Positions 20,301 through 23,146 of a DNA stretch of 34,986 nucleotides are shown here, piece by piece; within the stretch, counting starts at the first letter, position 1; each line of letters begins with the position of its first letter. Location of the stretch: contig QCSN01000018.1 of the NCBI GenBank assembly GCA_003211515.1, positions 1 through 34,986 of the forward strand. Reading direction: 5' to 3'. This DNA is from Synechococcus sp. AG-670-F04. Its GTDB lineage: Bacteria; Cyanobacteriota; Cyanobacteriia; PCC-6307; Cyanobiaceae. Position numbers and translations under genes: made by a program. The notes beneath the pieces were generated by a model. It saw only the letters and a list, made by a program, of their open reading frames with translations, searched no databases and was not told where the DNA came from.

Positions 20301-21013
20301 TCTGTGCTTGGTGTTATTAGATAGTATTCGCTTGTATTTGCAACTGTTGCATTGGTTGCCTCCAGCCCACTAATCCATAGATAATTTGCATTCGTACCAC
20401 CGATTAATTGATAACCCTTGGCTAGATCCTCTTTCCAAATCTTATATAGACTGTTCTCGACTCCAGCGCTTAGTGTTACCTTCGGGCCGACGAGGACAGG
20501 GCCGCTACTGAATTCCGCTTTGTATTTTTGACCATCGATCACAATATTTCCATGGTCTAAGCTTTCTTTTCTCCTTTTTTTAACTCCCCGCACTCGATTT
20601 GAAAAGCGTCTGCCCTCATCACCCAATGTATCTTTTTTTCCATTGATGCGTGTATCGATCGCATGGCCTAATTCTTCAAGGATGACTTCAGTCAGATCTT
20701 CGACGCTTGCCTGTTCAAGATAGTTTTCACTCAAACCAATTAACTCTTTGCCGTCTGGCCCATCGTTGATGTATCCAGCCTTCACATCATCAGGTATGCC
20801 AGTCTTCAGAGTTTTGATCTCGATCGGTGTTGTCTGATCAATCCATTGATCAATGGCATCCAACGTTGTGCTGTCTTTGGCCTTTGGGCCATAAATGTCG
20901 CTAAGTAAATCGACCCATCGTCGTCGCTTCTCTCTCAAGCTTCTGACGGCCTGAATCGCCGTGTCGAAGGCGGCTGATACGACCGGTGTATAAGAGCGTG
21001 TTGGCTTAGTCAT
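1..21013 (-). CDS. Giant multidomain surface/secreted protein with embedded clostripain-like protease (C-terminus beyond window)
   Basis: A single open frame of 7004 codons runs from the ATG at 21013 to the left edge without a stop; the same frame holds at both ends. Module order from the N-terminus: a 130-residue N-terminal segment with EELGHAID (residues 113-120), Big_5-type Ig-like modules (about 20230-18900), a long PPC-like array (about 19400-12000), a peptidase C11 domain (residues about 3018-3390), two more PPC-like modules, Big_5-type modules (9955-7940 and 7060-5390) around a separate insert, then repeated modules with DLNGD-type loops to the edge. The start MTKPTRSYTP has no Sec signal peptide, so secretion, if any, probably depends on the unseen C-terminus (type I-like). 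No strong Shine-Dalgarno is seen before the ATG. Giant ORFs are known in marine Synechococcus (SwmB of WH8102 exceeds 10,000 residues and is needed for swimming). Whether this is a functional equivalent is unknown; adhesion, defence against grazers or processing of other surface proteins are alternatives. It is markedly more AT-rich than the genes at 25-27 kb. Confidence 0.93.
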   Translation of the reverse strand, partial: MTKPTRSYTPVVSAAFDTAIQAVRSLREKRRRWVDLLSDIYGPKAKDSTTLDAIDQWIDQTTPIEIKTLKTGIPDDVKAGYINDGPDGKELIGLSENYLEQASVEDLTEVILEELGHAIDTRINGKKDTLGDEGRRFSNRVRGVKKRRKESLDHGNIVIDGQKYKAEFSSGPVLVGPKVTLSAGVENSLYKIWKEDLAKGYQLIGGTNANYLWISGLEATNATVANTSEYYLITPSTDYIGNIDLTYKVSYRQSTVAKNSFAVVADNTAPQTSSIRLDQPTPIAINTKTWLTLNFNENVVKGSGKIKFISGDHEIEMDADDFHWYDAHVSRDILSGTTYSYAKTKIALNDPSKNTTLKQASTYHVKIDPGFAVDPSDNAFAGLNDNTKLTFKTDGDGTPPNINPRYPQRNTTSIQVGSNHFRFDIDFDEEVKANQDSQNKKYITITNGSDDTRRYWVGNRTGDAWDSFDNFVRLQDNTSSPLKYGEDYYVLIDKGAFVDKAGNEFAGLKANEWKFRTEFEDYPADNTTKGEIKHTFSKDNPYKEITQTASNKSAWYGVSKDIDWIRLVIDQNRKYTISLERGSYKHNIQLLDQTGNELASHGGYNSNVQPSITRRLEPGTYYLSVSNEIRGRSDYKIKLEADFSEPEIVRKSPARNSNNVDPESNITLTFTENIKAGSGNIVLTDGASDTRTISVTDSNQVSIVGKQLTINPTSKLNDNTKYYLNYAKDVIKDIDNNSAKPISKSTEFFFQTGSDSDLIVNQVFKVPSHWPIDRNGNDAFHHGYGEVAVHYNQPLKATLPDTTDFVITADGASQKIDSLRIVNNIIYLKVASAIPINKTIKLNYVASSDNNKKIKSLTDKNAAGFTGQTAETEIEHANKLNAVIDKDQSGAIQKYLDLNETHVYKSKYTKTADIMPGSLISRSVGFSFYDKNGVLINSGTTHNLSSVKNGDLVYLVVRDISNKSDADMQQRNNLNNRNANYGIPYYVGSAINQDVYKQLSGSYSLLELGSLSGTSFVGGDKDNLRLCDNRGVKYFKFKLLNNAGAAHNVKVHTNSDFNNETVDSVEVMDSNGQIVASKTISPNTRNVSPEISLNGLKAGKYILIVKRAENKKGLPFSLEFNTPTAASYGVDEATIDWGTLDKNSSKQSLKINKFDDIDTIKFKLTKESKIGELLLKHDKNISNFYAKLYRAGSSQVVFNSDTSSSHESIKVDQLPAGDYELKLGARDDSVGDYSIEVGERATKTNGEIYESINHTIAYNSHTEEAAKNVTGNETWATAFPIGDIKAGTTKFTNFSISSASDIDYYRLVNSTNTGRTNVSLEFDHGKGDLKLEIGKYADNLSGFDSNSLKSDTKSDDESISFLNGYSDIIIAVSGVNGATNEYSIKTVIEKPDYDDNAKDIDDRDDSEATLPLYFSETYKRMHELTIHNSDDVDTYSFTLTKQGNYNDYIAIKEPERDHQNNNKYSDYGRGAGKVNIESAKLKLFNKTGNTQLRSSVGLGRAFQTNEQTLNDYAGTSYQVLSLEGLEAGDYRIKISSLKPTQYTLVANGSFEIAVKPDRYEANGGNNTIENAIDLGLITDKTTINDLSFAGGEGSFTADHDVFKFQVAKKTRNIFQYSMVKSVMERDYGSKVDYNILDKDGKIIKNNPSYNSLILQPGNDYYLDLFGENLTQNISNRLITPVEYSFTLDPQYSRLPDSYYPAPDRFEANGGNNEQGNATPLGLIKGKKVITDLTLDGSGERSNSDTWDIDIYSFSLEDIEFGKNDNDSIDIVGLHNNGAYGNDVKPIFTGEIWSKDFKEFHGWTNQRNRHALHYIDGGKDYHLVVRRKWNENHLFRQSHGGNSLKYEIQFNLTEKDPSTGKRKGDEHEGPHGNNTMERAVSLDPDDNWVGDMYIEGSIHTRFDTDWYKFDVTHPIVANQFFGSLVYNWRKGDIDAFIVNDQGVTIHSATDTFAQPLRAWGQINPGTYYLKVQAKELKRNFDDSVEDYGDYQIKLYTGGKASDDRYEDNDAHFTDDDAYTKATDLGIVNEKSNGSKIKFDDLVLESDSPGRQRLPLGDCHSASPNAQDLYKFTLKGNADIDDYIEVSSKKSIAPGFTIRRVDSILNRLGDPNRSPSDHHQRKIKYNRKSNVNRIDIGGLKAGEYYLYLHSINTEANVPCIDVRNQYSISFNGPPIQSKGDQFEKGAGNNTKKTATSVDQSKENTKIKDVTLHYRNDLDFYKIILPRRGTSTDFFSVEGNVVASLYRDNGIAQNASDVRWHTQDREVTEPRLAWGKKVKTKTVGDNLTTFNLEGLSPGVYFARVQSKQFIDFADPNKIQTEEFESQRYTIDANIPLSKFKTEDFYEALETNELYDLGAASSRLILKDLTLSRSDIDKRQFKLTEKGKPDQGTGVRFHHLTNNIKLEIIDLTSKAVVKTADFSSSKSNYEWISLHNLPIGDYELKISGPGGKYDFDFVGMNDNVSDHHIQDNAVGTAKAITTGKNSGYTVGGDDKVDYFKFTTKHKTAHRWDLGKDYIEVQFWNQLGNIDLELLSKDGKELIDYSYGFENHERIDLVELPADDYLLKVIGRGTINDYFLDLSLDSVPSLEEDTLNNHTQAKAYTPIELVSDGAWNGWEDINATLSPNNAEDWYTAKFDAKQYGPEFWSLLEQKNRIYVDVFEKIPGEDQLVFINRVDTATHRGFTTNSGGWPFEPGQYFWRVRGQEINKIAEYSIRHDPTRAAPVQRVIPEPLGDVYNDLNTNDWFFEESYDLENLSANPFVGNQWLKNPSSATSNGLTDLDFYKFQLRQKGDANSFINAYFEEWYTDFDMYLFANNQNNVKDAAKTGDHRLFKWKLFEIHPQTGAPLLYKRASRSNTDNESISLDGLPKGEYSLVVVPHIQFFDEAKYELEFNLPENDVQVDPYEGNNTLGDAYAFGPSTGRHWQRDLSIHDQNDVDYFSFETKFKGTANDHISLEYYKPDGVLDFRLLDANGNQLKVGDSTELGTTISLDNVSAGKYNLKVSSKSNSTNNYDIAYELPNDPTRKDAWTLMYYFPAYQDIDIKYTIELLEDQLSRLSSNVNLAVMWDQPNMNGSRNYATGAGRQSKWDTAGRAILKADSTMKWISSDFEVLGEKNMGDPQTVVDFVKWADQQAPAENQALFIHGHSLGLSTIINDNESRDSLGIVEVASELEKLKTDQHQPVDLEILRLDGCLTGTLEFAYELKNAAKYTMGSEAVSGAGSGNYGTHAQALNSYPYEQTPELLVKNMIEDYDWNHGRHDGLFKDTLSAIQTNQLTDLAAAIAHFVDESKKVSQDKRIHFQVAREFAPHYGGNSYTIDLGAFMRGVGQNTVFSSSLRNAANAVVAKLETSVVAKSASEMYADGLSIYYPRWGGAGDLYTNPHPNFIRDTKWDQFLNGEGRLSQRSETRLGQQASKQQIIEVFDWSSFNQTKVDAFDLGRLSGAKIELNQLALNRATTKYFKFTIPEATSAQPSIQIRSDHETLSGLSLKLFDAEGINVAESDKDNLVEGQNFTSGDYILEVKNSGVPIHAASIILDAPTDTTPSTIYNNQKGTHQGDQQASTLANFKGKASDLGVISRPELRMGTTAPASLSEDGEWLYYELGSSALAGLAQRINVEINMADQAEYEAEIIDDQEKVVDSITSSGRSDIGYETTGSGEQFTLRLRQLKPSNPSSEQEAQGVGAATFSLLFTPRESRLLRIVSASPSDNSVDVRGDSNIEVVFNAAISLGKGTIQISDGASDNRTIPITDASQVSISGSKLIINPKQNLNGSSKYHVKIDKGALKDQKGHDFTGITSANTLNFSTVDKNAPLLNKTEPVNNETNVTASSNLVFTFNEAIEAGSGNIVLTDDQNNQTSIPIGSNQVSISGAKLTINPSQDLASDTKYSIKVEVGAIKDRAGNAYNPLEDLSFTTADLTKPKLSSSNPKDDSKTFSPSSDIVLVFDESIKAGSGNISILSDDGSDKHIISVGDSQIKFAGYEIIINPSASLKSKKDYHIKIDSTAVLDSNNNAYLGISNKTTLNFTTADVDKPLLASTSPADNSSSVPAKSKIVFTFNEKIKAGKGTILISDGASDLRNIDITSNEVEIDNKSLTITPAAPLQESSDYHIKIASGVIQDITGNPYAGISDTTSFNFKTGDATAPTIVSTSPFDNSKDNKKSANIKIEFSEPIVLGDGYIIFNDGSSDTHKIQASDSTQVSINNAKNLVINPSADLASDTDYSIKIDNKAVKDKAGNAFAGISDSTTFNFHIADTDKPLLKTSTPADDSYGFDEVDNIVLTFNENIQLSGNGHIRLHAAFDDSIIPSSASVNGKTLTINPSPTLQSESSYYLKISHNAITDQASTPNTFAGITDKTSLNFTTAQYSSLQGSGLKSNTDTLLDQHPSVQLLLTPLEQGGAIEFTPTTDQGIWFYNYNDPSSLQIKSAGKKLYDSLISDSHAITNAMPSPDLASLWDQRVEDRRASIVHPTDQKIFKRTGYTLPQEQNLNRSSLNQAIRWVFDRDGYVRVYSKNENTQELTLKATSSQQFTASQGKNSYFYPAFAAVKKSNNTVAAGSVPTDIHRLVDTGKAQISLVGTPVVGQKLTLQLDGEDPEGSPNLLRDGSIQWLRNGNPITGATADTYTLTNADLNKAIKAQISYTDTEGFTDTAPSSNSFTIKSSDQTGPKLLSSEPADNAVNISNRSTIKLNFDEPIQADAGSIELDNQNGDARSISIVDSNRININGNTLTLNLAEPLATDSSYHIKISPGAFTDTHDNPYAGITNKTSLNFTTIETVAPRLKTISPSKGADNIPVASEIKLTFTEAIKAGQGKITISDGDADVRQINITDKTQISISDKVLKIKPTADLNSSTSYSLQIPQTAVLDLVGNPFSGISDQTTIQFTTQDILPPTLKSTTPADDQTGVLTNQQFILQFNEPIKIGSGKLLITDQGNDHREINVNSNQVSIDDTQLIITPSKDLLENRSYSLLLEPGAITDQAGNAFAGISDFTTFNFSTADLTAPVLTARSPGKGSTDVSINSPIKLIFNENIKAGKGTLTLSDGQQDERKIKITNSDVIDITNNTLTITPKQKFLSTSTYTLNLPKGIVTDRSSNDFKGLNTSFETEDADPPILLSTTPVNNGKLDIKQNVVLTFNEPVLAGTGSILLKDKANNQTIETLQANSSRVSYASNTVNIDFKNNLVNSKAYKLDFTASNIFKDKSGNQFKASGDNLIQFTAESIADTISTKDKIGDRFAINPDNGKVTIFVDGNTSAKVKPLLGEDHQLAESSWKDTEQGISGSFAVEAVEGFKEKGKDFYAVAIKETFADNNKASEEWYKYIFNNSGTFEYSVEILSLAQVEEEFKQDLNQDNYIGVNPGKLKIIRKGETGHAAFKDQNNNIYILDENRLNSPLLITESWGEPAQLIDSWNGGSRSIHAVEQLPDGSFIIAIQTSDSHSPNSTKWETAKLSAAGVIDSNSFQHGDIASQEKLFKEDLNLDNTIGFKANALTTKSDDTTGDKLALNKNNELFILPQAGATVPVKDEFGPARFDESETFPGGSFKRQSRQVQLWDNGTSSDTSDDVYLLAVYEQSTHSFEGGSDSHDSWIVYSIDQNGNILWNQTAYNVPIADYELRFDADLDGDTNKGFNLNSLQLISTDTVTPDSSPSGVTLKRDNKGNRLFIWDGSNNIKILDSHGQTPQLEFSSSWEGGTFKAEAFAVEQHNTTPTSFSLAIKFSDTSSGSGGGDGGGNGGGGPTTVNNNGSDLNSGDDGNSGSVMWEIHTLTYKDINGDSSKEAVLDWSTPPTFTPSIASYEKVFKQDLNGDKQIGLNISKLSTLATDKQGHTAKLSKEGAIFLFDGSNNSSLLALKDPNGGSPSFSVNHSWDTGSFQLTPFAVSDKQNNGTASDSSDDYYLLAIKQQESTTLEDKSTDTNVKWELHQVNANTGVFNFDDSIFTRSILKYESIFKQDLNGDNKTHTGTIQLTSRNTDKHNILLKEDDAKSLYIIDGSTKLEVKDSFIEQSSRWSDGSYKSKAIAVEKNTNQTPSNNSDDYYQLAVRQTNTFKDNDGNKQTDTNWQIYAIDQSGEINWEKNVWTQSISSFENFFHQDLDGSGKKGDIPGLKFLSTDTKGHRLQKDTKKLLYITNNNGNNRISITESGGSPVSFDHSYSWGAGSSTSKAVAVERNPDKSFSLAVQVASTEKDAAGVTKSDSHWEIYSINKQGIVDYDNVIFKDDISAEESKLFKEDIDQSGATGLNFSSLQSVASDSYGDLLKRDSNGFFYILSDADTTSDTSDDEHIPLSQAWGDRVNFNTTDSFSGGAFTSQAVAVESTSYTNSKGISTNGYVIALKNTNTTPSSTNIDWELRYANADGVLDPNLIVSLASIQGSESLFGTNKNNADLDGDNKFGIDTSALKTVATDTSGDGLQHDNNKALFIVDDNDSVDTSDDTRIPIKESSGETANFNYTYTDSFGNQTRTVTSEAVAVESKQVGGKDCFQLAVKITESKASASSNKQRSNSQQQSTTFWETWLISKAGILDPASGSRSKGIRRKEADFNQDLNGKGGIESATSVSTTAFSSDTTGAVLAQDSEESLYIKDSGRTIAIVDDNDGPIALAHSESSTEETITITPFAVEKHDNKTPSDASDDYYKLATKHHIQPKSGKAFTLWQTNTVSLSGVLSFASETFGDANIHETDLKQDLDGDSSIWSAANATFNAINSDTRGATPHLDSNNNLYIQPAGGSTKHAVVDAAGALLNFEHSWTVNSKSYKAEVFAISNIQDNGTASDSSDDYYKLLIKETETDGGNETLRYETYNIAANTSTLDWATSARFFSAIALESTFQLDIDGNGSIATIDANSTTAIATDTAGSRLRQSSNGFLFIKEGASTNPIKGPDGGYVDLNVKESYDKDTSFQSEALAISNKFDNGTTGTTSDDYYKLAVRETNTYKAESDVIYRIITLDSKRTIQPELDQFYTAAELNEKTFAQDITGDSNISAGQSTSANDDDVKVGTTDGAVLKQFGNTAQSKIVSIANSQSDSSDK
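5390..7065 (-). repeat. Five tandem Big_5-type Ig-like modules (second block)
   Basis: Five more repeats with the same pattern as the block at 7940-9955 begin near 7060, 6725, 6385, 6035 and 5735. Typical strings are TGPKLLSSEPADN, IKLTFTEAIKAGQGKITI and LVGNPFSGISD. The last is the most divergent and leads directly into the aromatic/DLNGD repeat array. The unit length stays near 110 residues. Together with the first block and the three N-terminal copies this makes about fourteen Big_5-type modules in the visible protein. Confidence 0.75.
7075..7940 (-). other. Insert between Ig-like blocks: unassigned segment plus one Ig-like module
   Basis: About 290 residues separate the two Big_5 blocks. 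The first part is not recognised: it is polar and includes QGIWFYNYND and AIRWVFDRDGYVRVYS, the latter resembling the aromatic repeat modules near the C-terminus. The second part has VGTPVVGQKLTLQLD, then SIQWLRNGNPITGAT, then TLTNADLNKAIKAQISYTD, which is an Ig-like module often seen in cyanobacterial repeat proteins with the form G-x-x-V-x-G-x-x-L ... W-x-x-x-G-x-x-I-x-G-A-T. Function unknown. Confidence 0.5.
7940..9955 (-). repeat. Six tandem Big_5-type Ig-like modules (first block)
   Basis: Six protein repeats of about 110 residues (about 335 bp) begin near 9955, 9620, 9290, 8960, 8620 and 8285. Each runs: x-P-x-L-x-x-x-x-P-x-D-x-S near the start, then IVFTFNE-I-AGSGNI, then ISDGASD-like, then LTINPS-L-S-YHIKI and NAFAGI-TLNF. 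This is the pattern of the bacterial Ig-like Big_5/SbsA-type domain common in large adhesins. The modules follow each other without linkers, which suggests a stiff stalk between the protease region and the C-terminal array. The sixth is the most divergent (NENIQLSGNGHIRL). Confidence 0.75.
10842..11962 (-). other. Clostripain-like cysteine peptidase domain (family C11) inside the giant protein
   Basis: Residues about 3018-3390 of the giant protein start with DAWTLMYYFPAYQDIDIKY, matching the W-T-x-x-x-Y opening strand of the C11 family. Then come ENQALFIHGHSLG with the candidate catalytic His (H3140 or H3142, codons at 11588-11596) and LDGCLTGTLEF with the candidate catalytic Cys (C3189, codon 11447-11449). 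A YADGLSIYYP strand and a closing KWDQFL follow, both typical of the end of C11 domains. The 49 residues between His and Cys are close to the spacing in clostripain (His176/Cys231). All key motifs are present, so an active enzyme is plausible. C11 enzymes cut after Arg or Lys and often process themselves. The domain is flanked by PPC-like modules on both sides. No separate start codon or ribosome site suggests it is an independent gene. Confidence 0.8.
12000..19400 (-). repeat. Array of about fifteen PPC-like beta modules, interrupted near its start by one Ig-like module and other sequence
   Basis: Repeated protein modules of roughly 90-130 residues each combine a strand like DVDYFSF, DLDFYKF or DTDWYKF with, about 60 residues later, a strand like LKAGKYILIV, LEAGDYRIKI or LPKGEYSLVV. 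This is the pattern of bacterial pre-peptidase C-terminal (PPC) domains. Clear copies occur near 19370, 17950, 17570, 17130, 16740, 16230, 15790, 15320, 14840, 14380, 13920, 13560, 13140, 12700 and 12240. Several copies start with a spacer such as NNTIENAIDLG, and DDRYEDNDAH occurs in another. A Big_5-type module and an unassigned stretch lie between the first two copies (about 19090-18000). At the DNA level the copies have diverged and are not near-identical, so this is an old array rather than a recent expansion. PPC domains usually flank secreted peptidases, which fits the protease that follows directly. Confidence 0.75.
20625..21013 (-). other. N-terminal domain of the giant protein with degenerate HExxH-like motif
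   Basis: The first 130 residues are a compact, charged, helical-looking segment unlike the beta modules that follow. Residues 113-117 read EELGH, followed by AID and then DTLGDEG. Many cyanobacterial repeat proteins carry a related N-terminal segment in which a metallopeptidase-type HExGH is present or decayed. Here the first zinc-ligand His is Glu, so zinc catalysis is unlikely. It may act as a fold or targeting element instead. The family assignment is from memory of such sequences and is tentative. Confidence 0.45.
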
Positions 21014-21051
21014 TTCTACTTTTCACTTCTTTATTTTCTATCCTACCCTCT

Positions 21052-21084
21052 TTTATTCCTTAAGTCTGCATTTATTGCCTTAAG
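21052..21084 (-). promoter_or_regulatory. Imperfect direct repeat upstream of the giant gene
   Basis: On the plus strand TTTATTCCTTAAG (21052-21064) is followed at a 20-bp centre spacing by TTTATTGCCTTAAG (21071-21084). Each copy contains the palindrome CTTAAG. The pair lies 39-71 bp before the ATG of the giant gene, in the 241-bp gap after the aminotransferase gene. A spacing of two helical turns would suit a regulator dimer or tandem operator. No convincing -35/-10 pair was identified, and AT-rich sequence gives such repeats by chance. Confidence 0.3.
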
Positions 21085-21254
21085 AAAAAGACTTTTATTA
21101 ATTGCGAAAGTTGTTTTGTAGAATTTTTTTGGGTAATTGCTGGTTTCGATTCGGCTTTGTTGCAAGCTTCTTGTTTTATTTGGCCCTATTTCTTGTTTAT
21201 TTGTCTCGTTGCCATGCTGTTCATGGGCATTGGCGATGGCGGTCTATTGCTTGT

Positions 21255-22475
21255 TTATGCAGCATTTTGCTCGTTTTCGGACATGGTGATGATCTCCTGC
21301 ATCCCATAGAGTTTGCGAAGAGACGAAATAACATGCTGCTGCTCGATTTCGCTGAGTTCTGGGAAAATTGGCAGGCTCAAAACGTTATGGCACAGTTCTT
21401 CTGTTTCTGGTAAGGAGCCCTCTTTTAATCCCAGATCTGCGTAGGCCGGTTGCCGATGAATTGGTATTGGATAATAAATAATCGTATTCACACCCTCCTC
21501 GGCTAGGGAGGTTTTCAACCAGTCTCGATGTTCACTCTTGGCTTCTGCTGAATGATTGCTCGATGCTCTTGATGCATTCTGGCCTGCGGATTCATTGTTG
21601 ATTTGGATAACAAATTGATTCCAGCTGTGTCCTTCATCTTCACTTGGTATTTTGATCCCTGGGATGTCGGATAACAGCTCTTGATACCGTTTCGCAATGG
21701 CTTTTCGCTTCTCGATCCATCCCTGCAGTCGTGGCAGTTTGACGTTCAAGACCGCTGCTTGCAGCGCATCGAGGCGACTGTTGTAGCCCAAGGCTGTGTG
21801 CAGGTATCGCTTCGGCATGCCGTGAACGGCGAGCTCTCGCATGGTTTTGGCGAGCTGAGGATCGTTTGTTGTTGCAGCACCACCGTCTCCGGCTGCTCCC
21901 AAATTCTTCGTGGGGAAGAAGCTGAAACAGCCAACATCACCGATGCTCCCCACTGGCTGTTCTCCCCACATGGCACCTGTGGCTTGAGCACAGTCCTCGA
22001 TCACGCGCAGATCGTGCTTTTTCGCAATCGCCATGACTTGACCCATATCGACGGGTCTGCCGAACAAATGAACAGGGATCAGGGCCTTTGTTCGTTCAGT
22101 GATGGCAGCCTCGATTAAATTGAGATCAATCAGGCACGTGTTGGGGTCTACATCGACAAAAATAGGGGTGGCACCAACACAGCTAACTGCCTCTGCGGTT
22201 GCAAAAAAACTGAACGAGCAGGTGATCACCTCATCTCCTTCACCAATCCCTGAGGCCCTGAGCGCTAGAACCAACGCATCTGTTCCGCTGTTGCATCCGA
22301 TCGCGTGCTCGCAACCGACATAACTCGCGAAGGACTCCTCAAAGGCCTTGACCTGAGCTCCGCCGATGTACTGACCGCTGCGAAGGCTCGCGAGCACGGC
22401 CTCCTCTAGGTCTGAGCCCAGATCTTCGATCTGTTGGCTGAGGCTGAAGGGAGGCACATTCATAACAGCCACCAT
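21255..22475 (-). CDS. DegT/DnrJ/EryC1/StrS-family PLP aminotransferase (nucleotide-sugar)
   Basis: This 406-residue protein has the usual length and landmarks of the family. They include GCNSGTDAL near residue 60-67 for cofactor phosphate binding, VDVDPNT at 108, VHLFGRPVDM at 135, IEDCAQATGA at 159-168, and the Schiff-base lysine K190 in SFFPTKNLGAAGDGG. YYPIPIHRQPAY lies in the C-terminal third. Such enzymes transfer an amino group to a keto-sugar nucleotide in the cytoplasm, giving amino sugars for lipopolysaccharide, capsule or protein glycans. The exact sugar cannot be read from the sequence. The start at 22475 is set by a strong AGGAGG (complement of 22484-22489), eight bases upstream. 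It lies 21 bp after the stop of the thioredoxin-like gene and is probably co-transcribed with it. The giant gene follows after 241 bp, so surface glycosylation is a reasonable contextual guess. Confidence 0.93.
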   Translation of the reverse strand: MVAVMNVPPFSLSQQIEDLGSDLEEAVLASLRSGQYIGGAQVKAFEESFASYVGCEHAIGCNSGTDALVLALRASGIGEGDEVITCSFSFFATAEAVSCVGATPIFVDVDPNTCLIDLNLIEAAITERTKALIPVHLFGRPVDMGQVMAIAKKHDLRVIEDCAQATGAMWGEQPVGSIGDVGCFSFFPTKNLGAAGDGGAATTNDPQLAKTMRELAVHGMPKRYLHTALGYNSRLDALQAAVLNVKLPRLQGWIEKRKAIAKRYQELLSDIPGIKIPSEDEGHSWNQFVIQINNESAGQNASRASSNHSAEAKSEHRDWLKTSLAEEGVNTIIYYPIPIHRQPAYADLGLKEGSLPETEELCHNVLSLPIFPELSEIEQQHVISSLRKLYGMQEIITMSENEQNAA

Positions 22476-22483
22476 AGGCGGAT

Positions 22484-22489
22484 CCTCCT
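22484..22489 (-). promoter_or_regulatory. Shine-Dalgarno AGGAGG of the DegT aminotransferase gene
   Basis: The plus strand reads CCTCCT, giving AGGAGG on the coding strand eight bases before the ATG at 22475. This is a strong site and favours that ATG over the one at 22463. It sits between the stop of the thioredoxin-like gene (22497) and the next start, which suits translational coupling. Confidence 0.8.
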
Positions 22490-22496
22490 TTAGCCA

Positions 22497-23082
22497 TCAT
22501 TTGAACCAGGCGGGTTCCTGACCTGGGTGCCATTTCAGGTTGCACCCCACCGATGCAATCTGCTCTGCATCCACGGGTTGACCGACCAGCACGGCGTCCA
22601 TGGCGCGACGTAAATCCTGACCGTTCAAGGGTTGCTGGTTCCCGGGGCGACTGCTGTCCAACTGGCCTCGGTAGCGCAGTGTGTGGTCTCCTGATGCCCC
22701 CCCCGGCAAAGAGATAGAACTCAGGTGTGCAAGCCGCCTGCAACGCTTTGGCCAGGGTTTGGTCCTGATCCATCAGATAGGGAAAGCGCCAGCCATGGCG
22801 TTCTGCCTGTTCGAGCAGCTGCTCAGGTCCATCTTGGGGGTGTGTGATCAGGCTGTTGCTGCTGATGCCGATCAGCTGGATGCGATCGCCATAGTCCTGC
22901 TCAAGGCGGCTCAGTTCCGGTTCAATGTGCTTCACGAACGGGCAGTGGGCGCAGATCACCATCAGCACAACTGGGCGATCATCCAGCTTTGAGCTGTCCA
23001 ACCGTTGGCCATTGGGCATCGGCAAATCGAAGCCCGGTAAGACCGTGTTCAGTGGAAGCATCGTGGACGGGGTGAGGGCCAT
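22497..23082 (-). pseudogene. Thioredoxin-like (AhpC/TSA-type) protein, frameshifted at a G8 tract
   Basis: The 5' part encodes a thioredoxin fold with ICAHCPFVKH (C44 and C47 of the CxxC, counting from the ATG at 23082) and the TP of AACTPEFYLF, which is the cis-proline loop. In a different frame the 3' part continues the same family: LRYRGQLDSSRPGNQQPL, then a helix, then SVGCNLKWHPG and a stop at 22497. The frames meet in a run of eight G on the coding strand (22697-22704). With seven G the gene would encode 194 residues, a normal family length. As given, the first frame reads on to 22339, through the ribosome site and start of the aminotransferase gene. Candidate causes are sequencing error, true loss or slippage. 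The upstream start at 23148 was rejected because it overlaps the divergent lipoprotein start and adds no family sequence. The substrate is unknown; a thiol-disulfide role is expected. Confidence 0.8.
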
Positions 23083-23146
23083 CGATCCGATGCAGCAACC
23101 TTGATCCTCTAGCAAGATGCAGTTCAACGACGCTCCGTTGTGATTC

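Noticed and set aside
1-21013. CRISPR array or near-identical DNA repeats within the giant gene
   Set aside because: The repeats are protein modules with diverged DNA sequence and no short identical repeats separated by unique spacers.
21102-21413. Plus-strand frame with a hydrophobic N-terminal half that could look like a membrane protein
   Set aside because: Half of it is antisense to the well-supported aminotransferase gene and the rest lies in a T-rich gap. There is no ribosome site and no family resemblance.
22339-22696. Continuation of the thioredoxin frame past the G8 tract as a longer protein
   Set aside because: After the tract the frame becomes Arg/Pro/Gly-rich and leaves the family, while the other frame restores the expected C-terminus.
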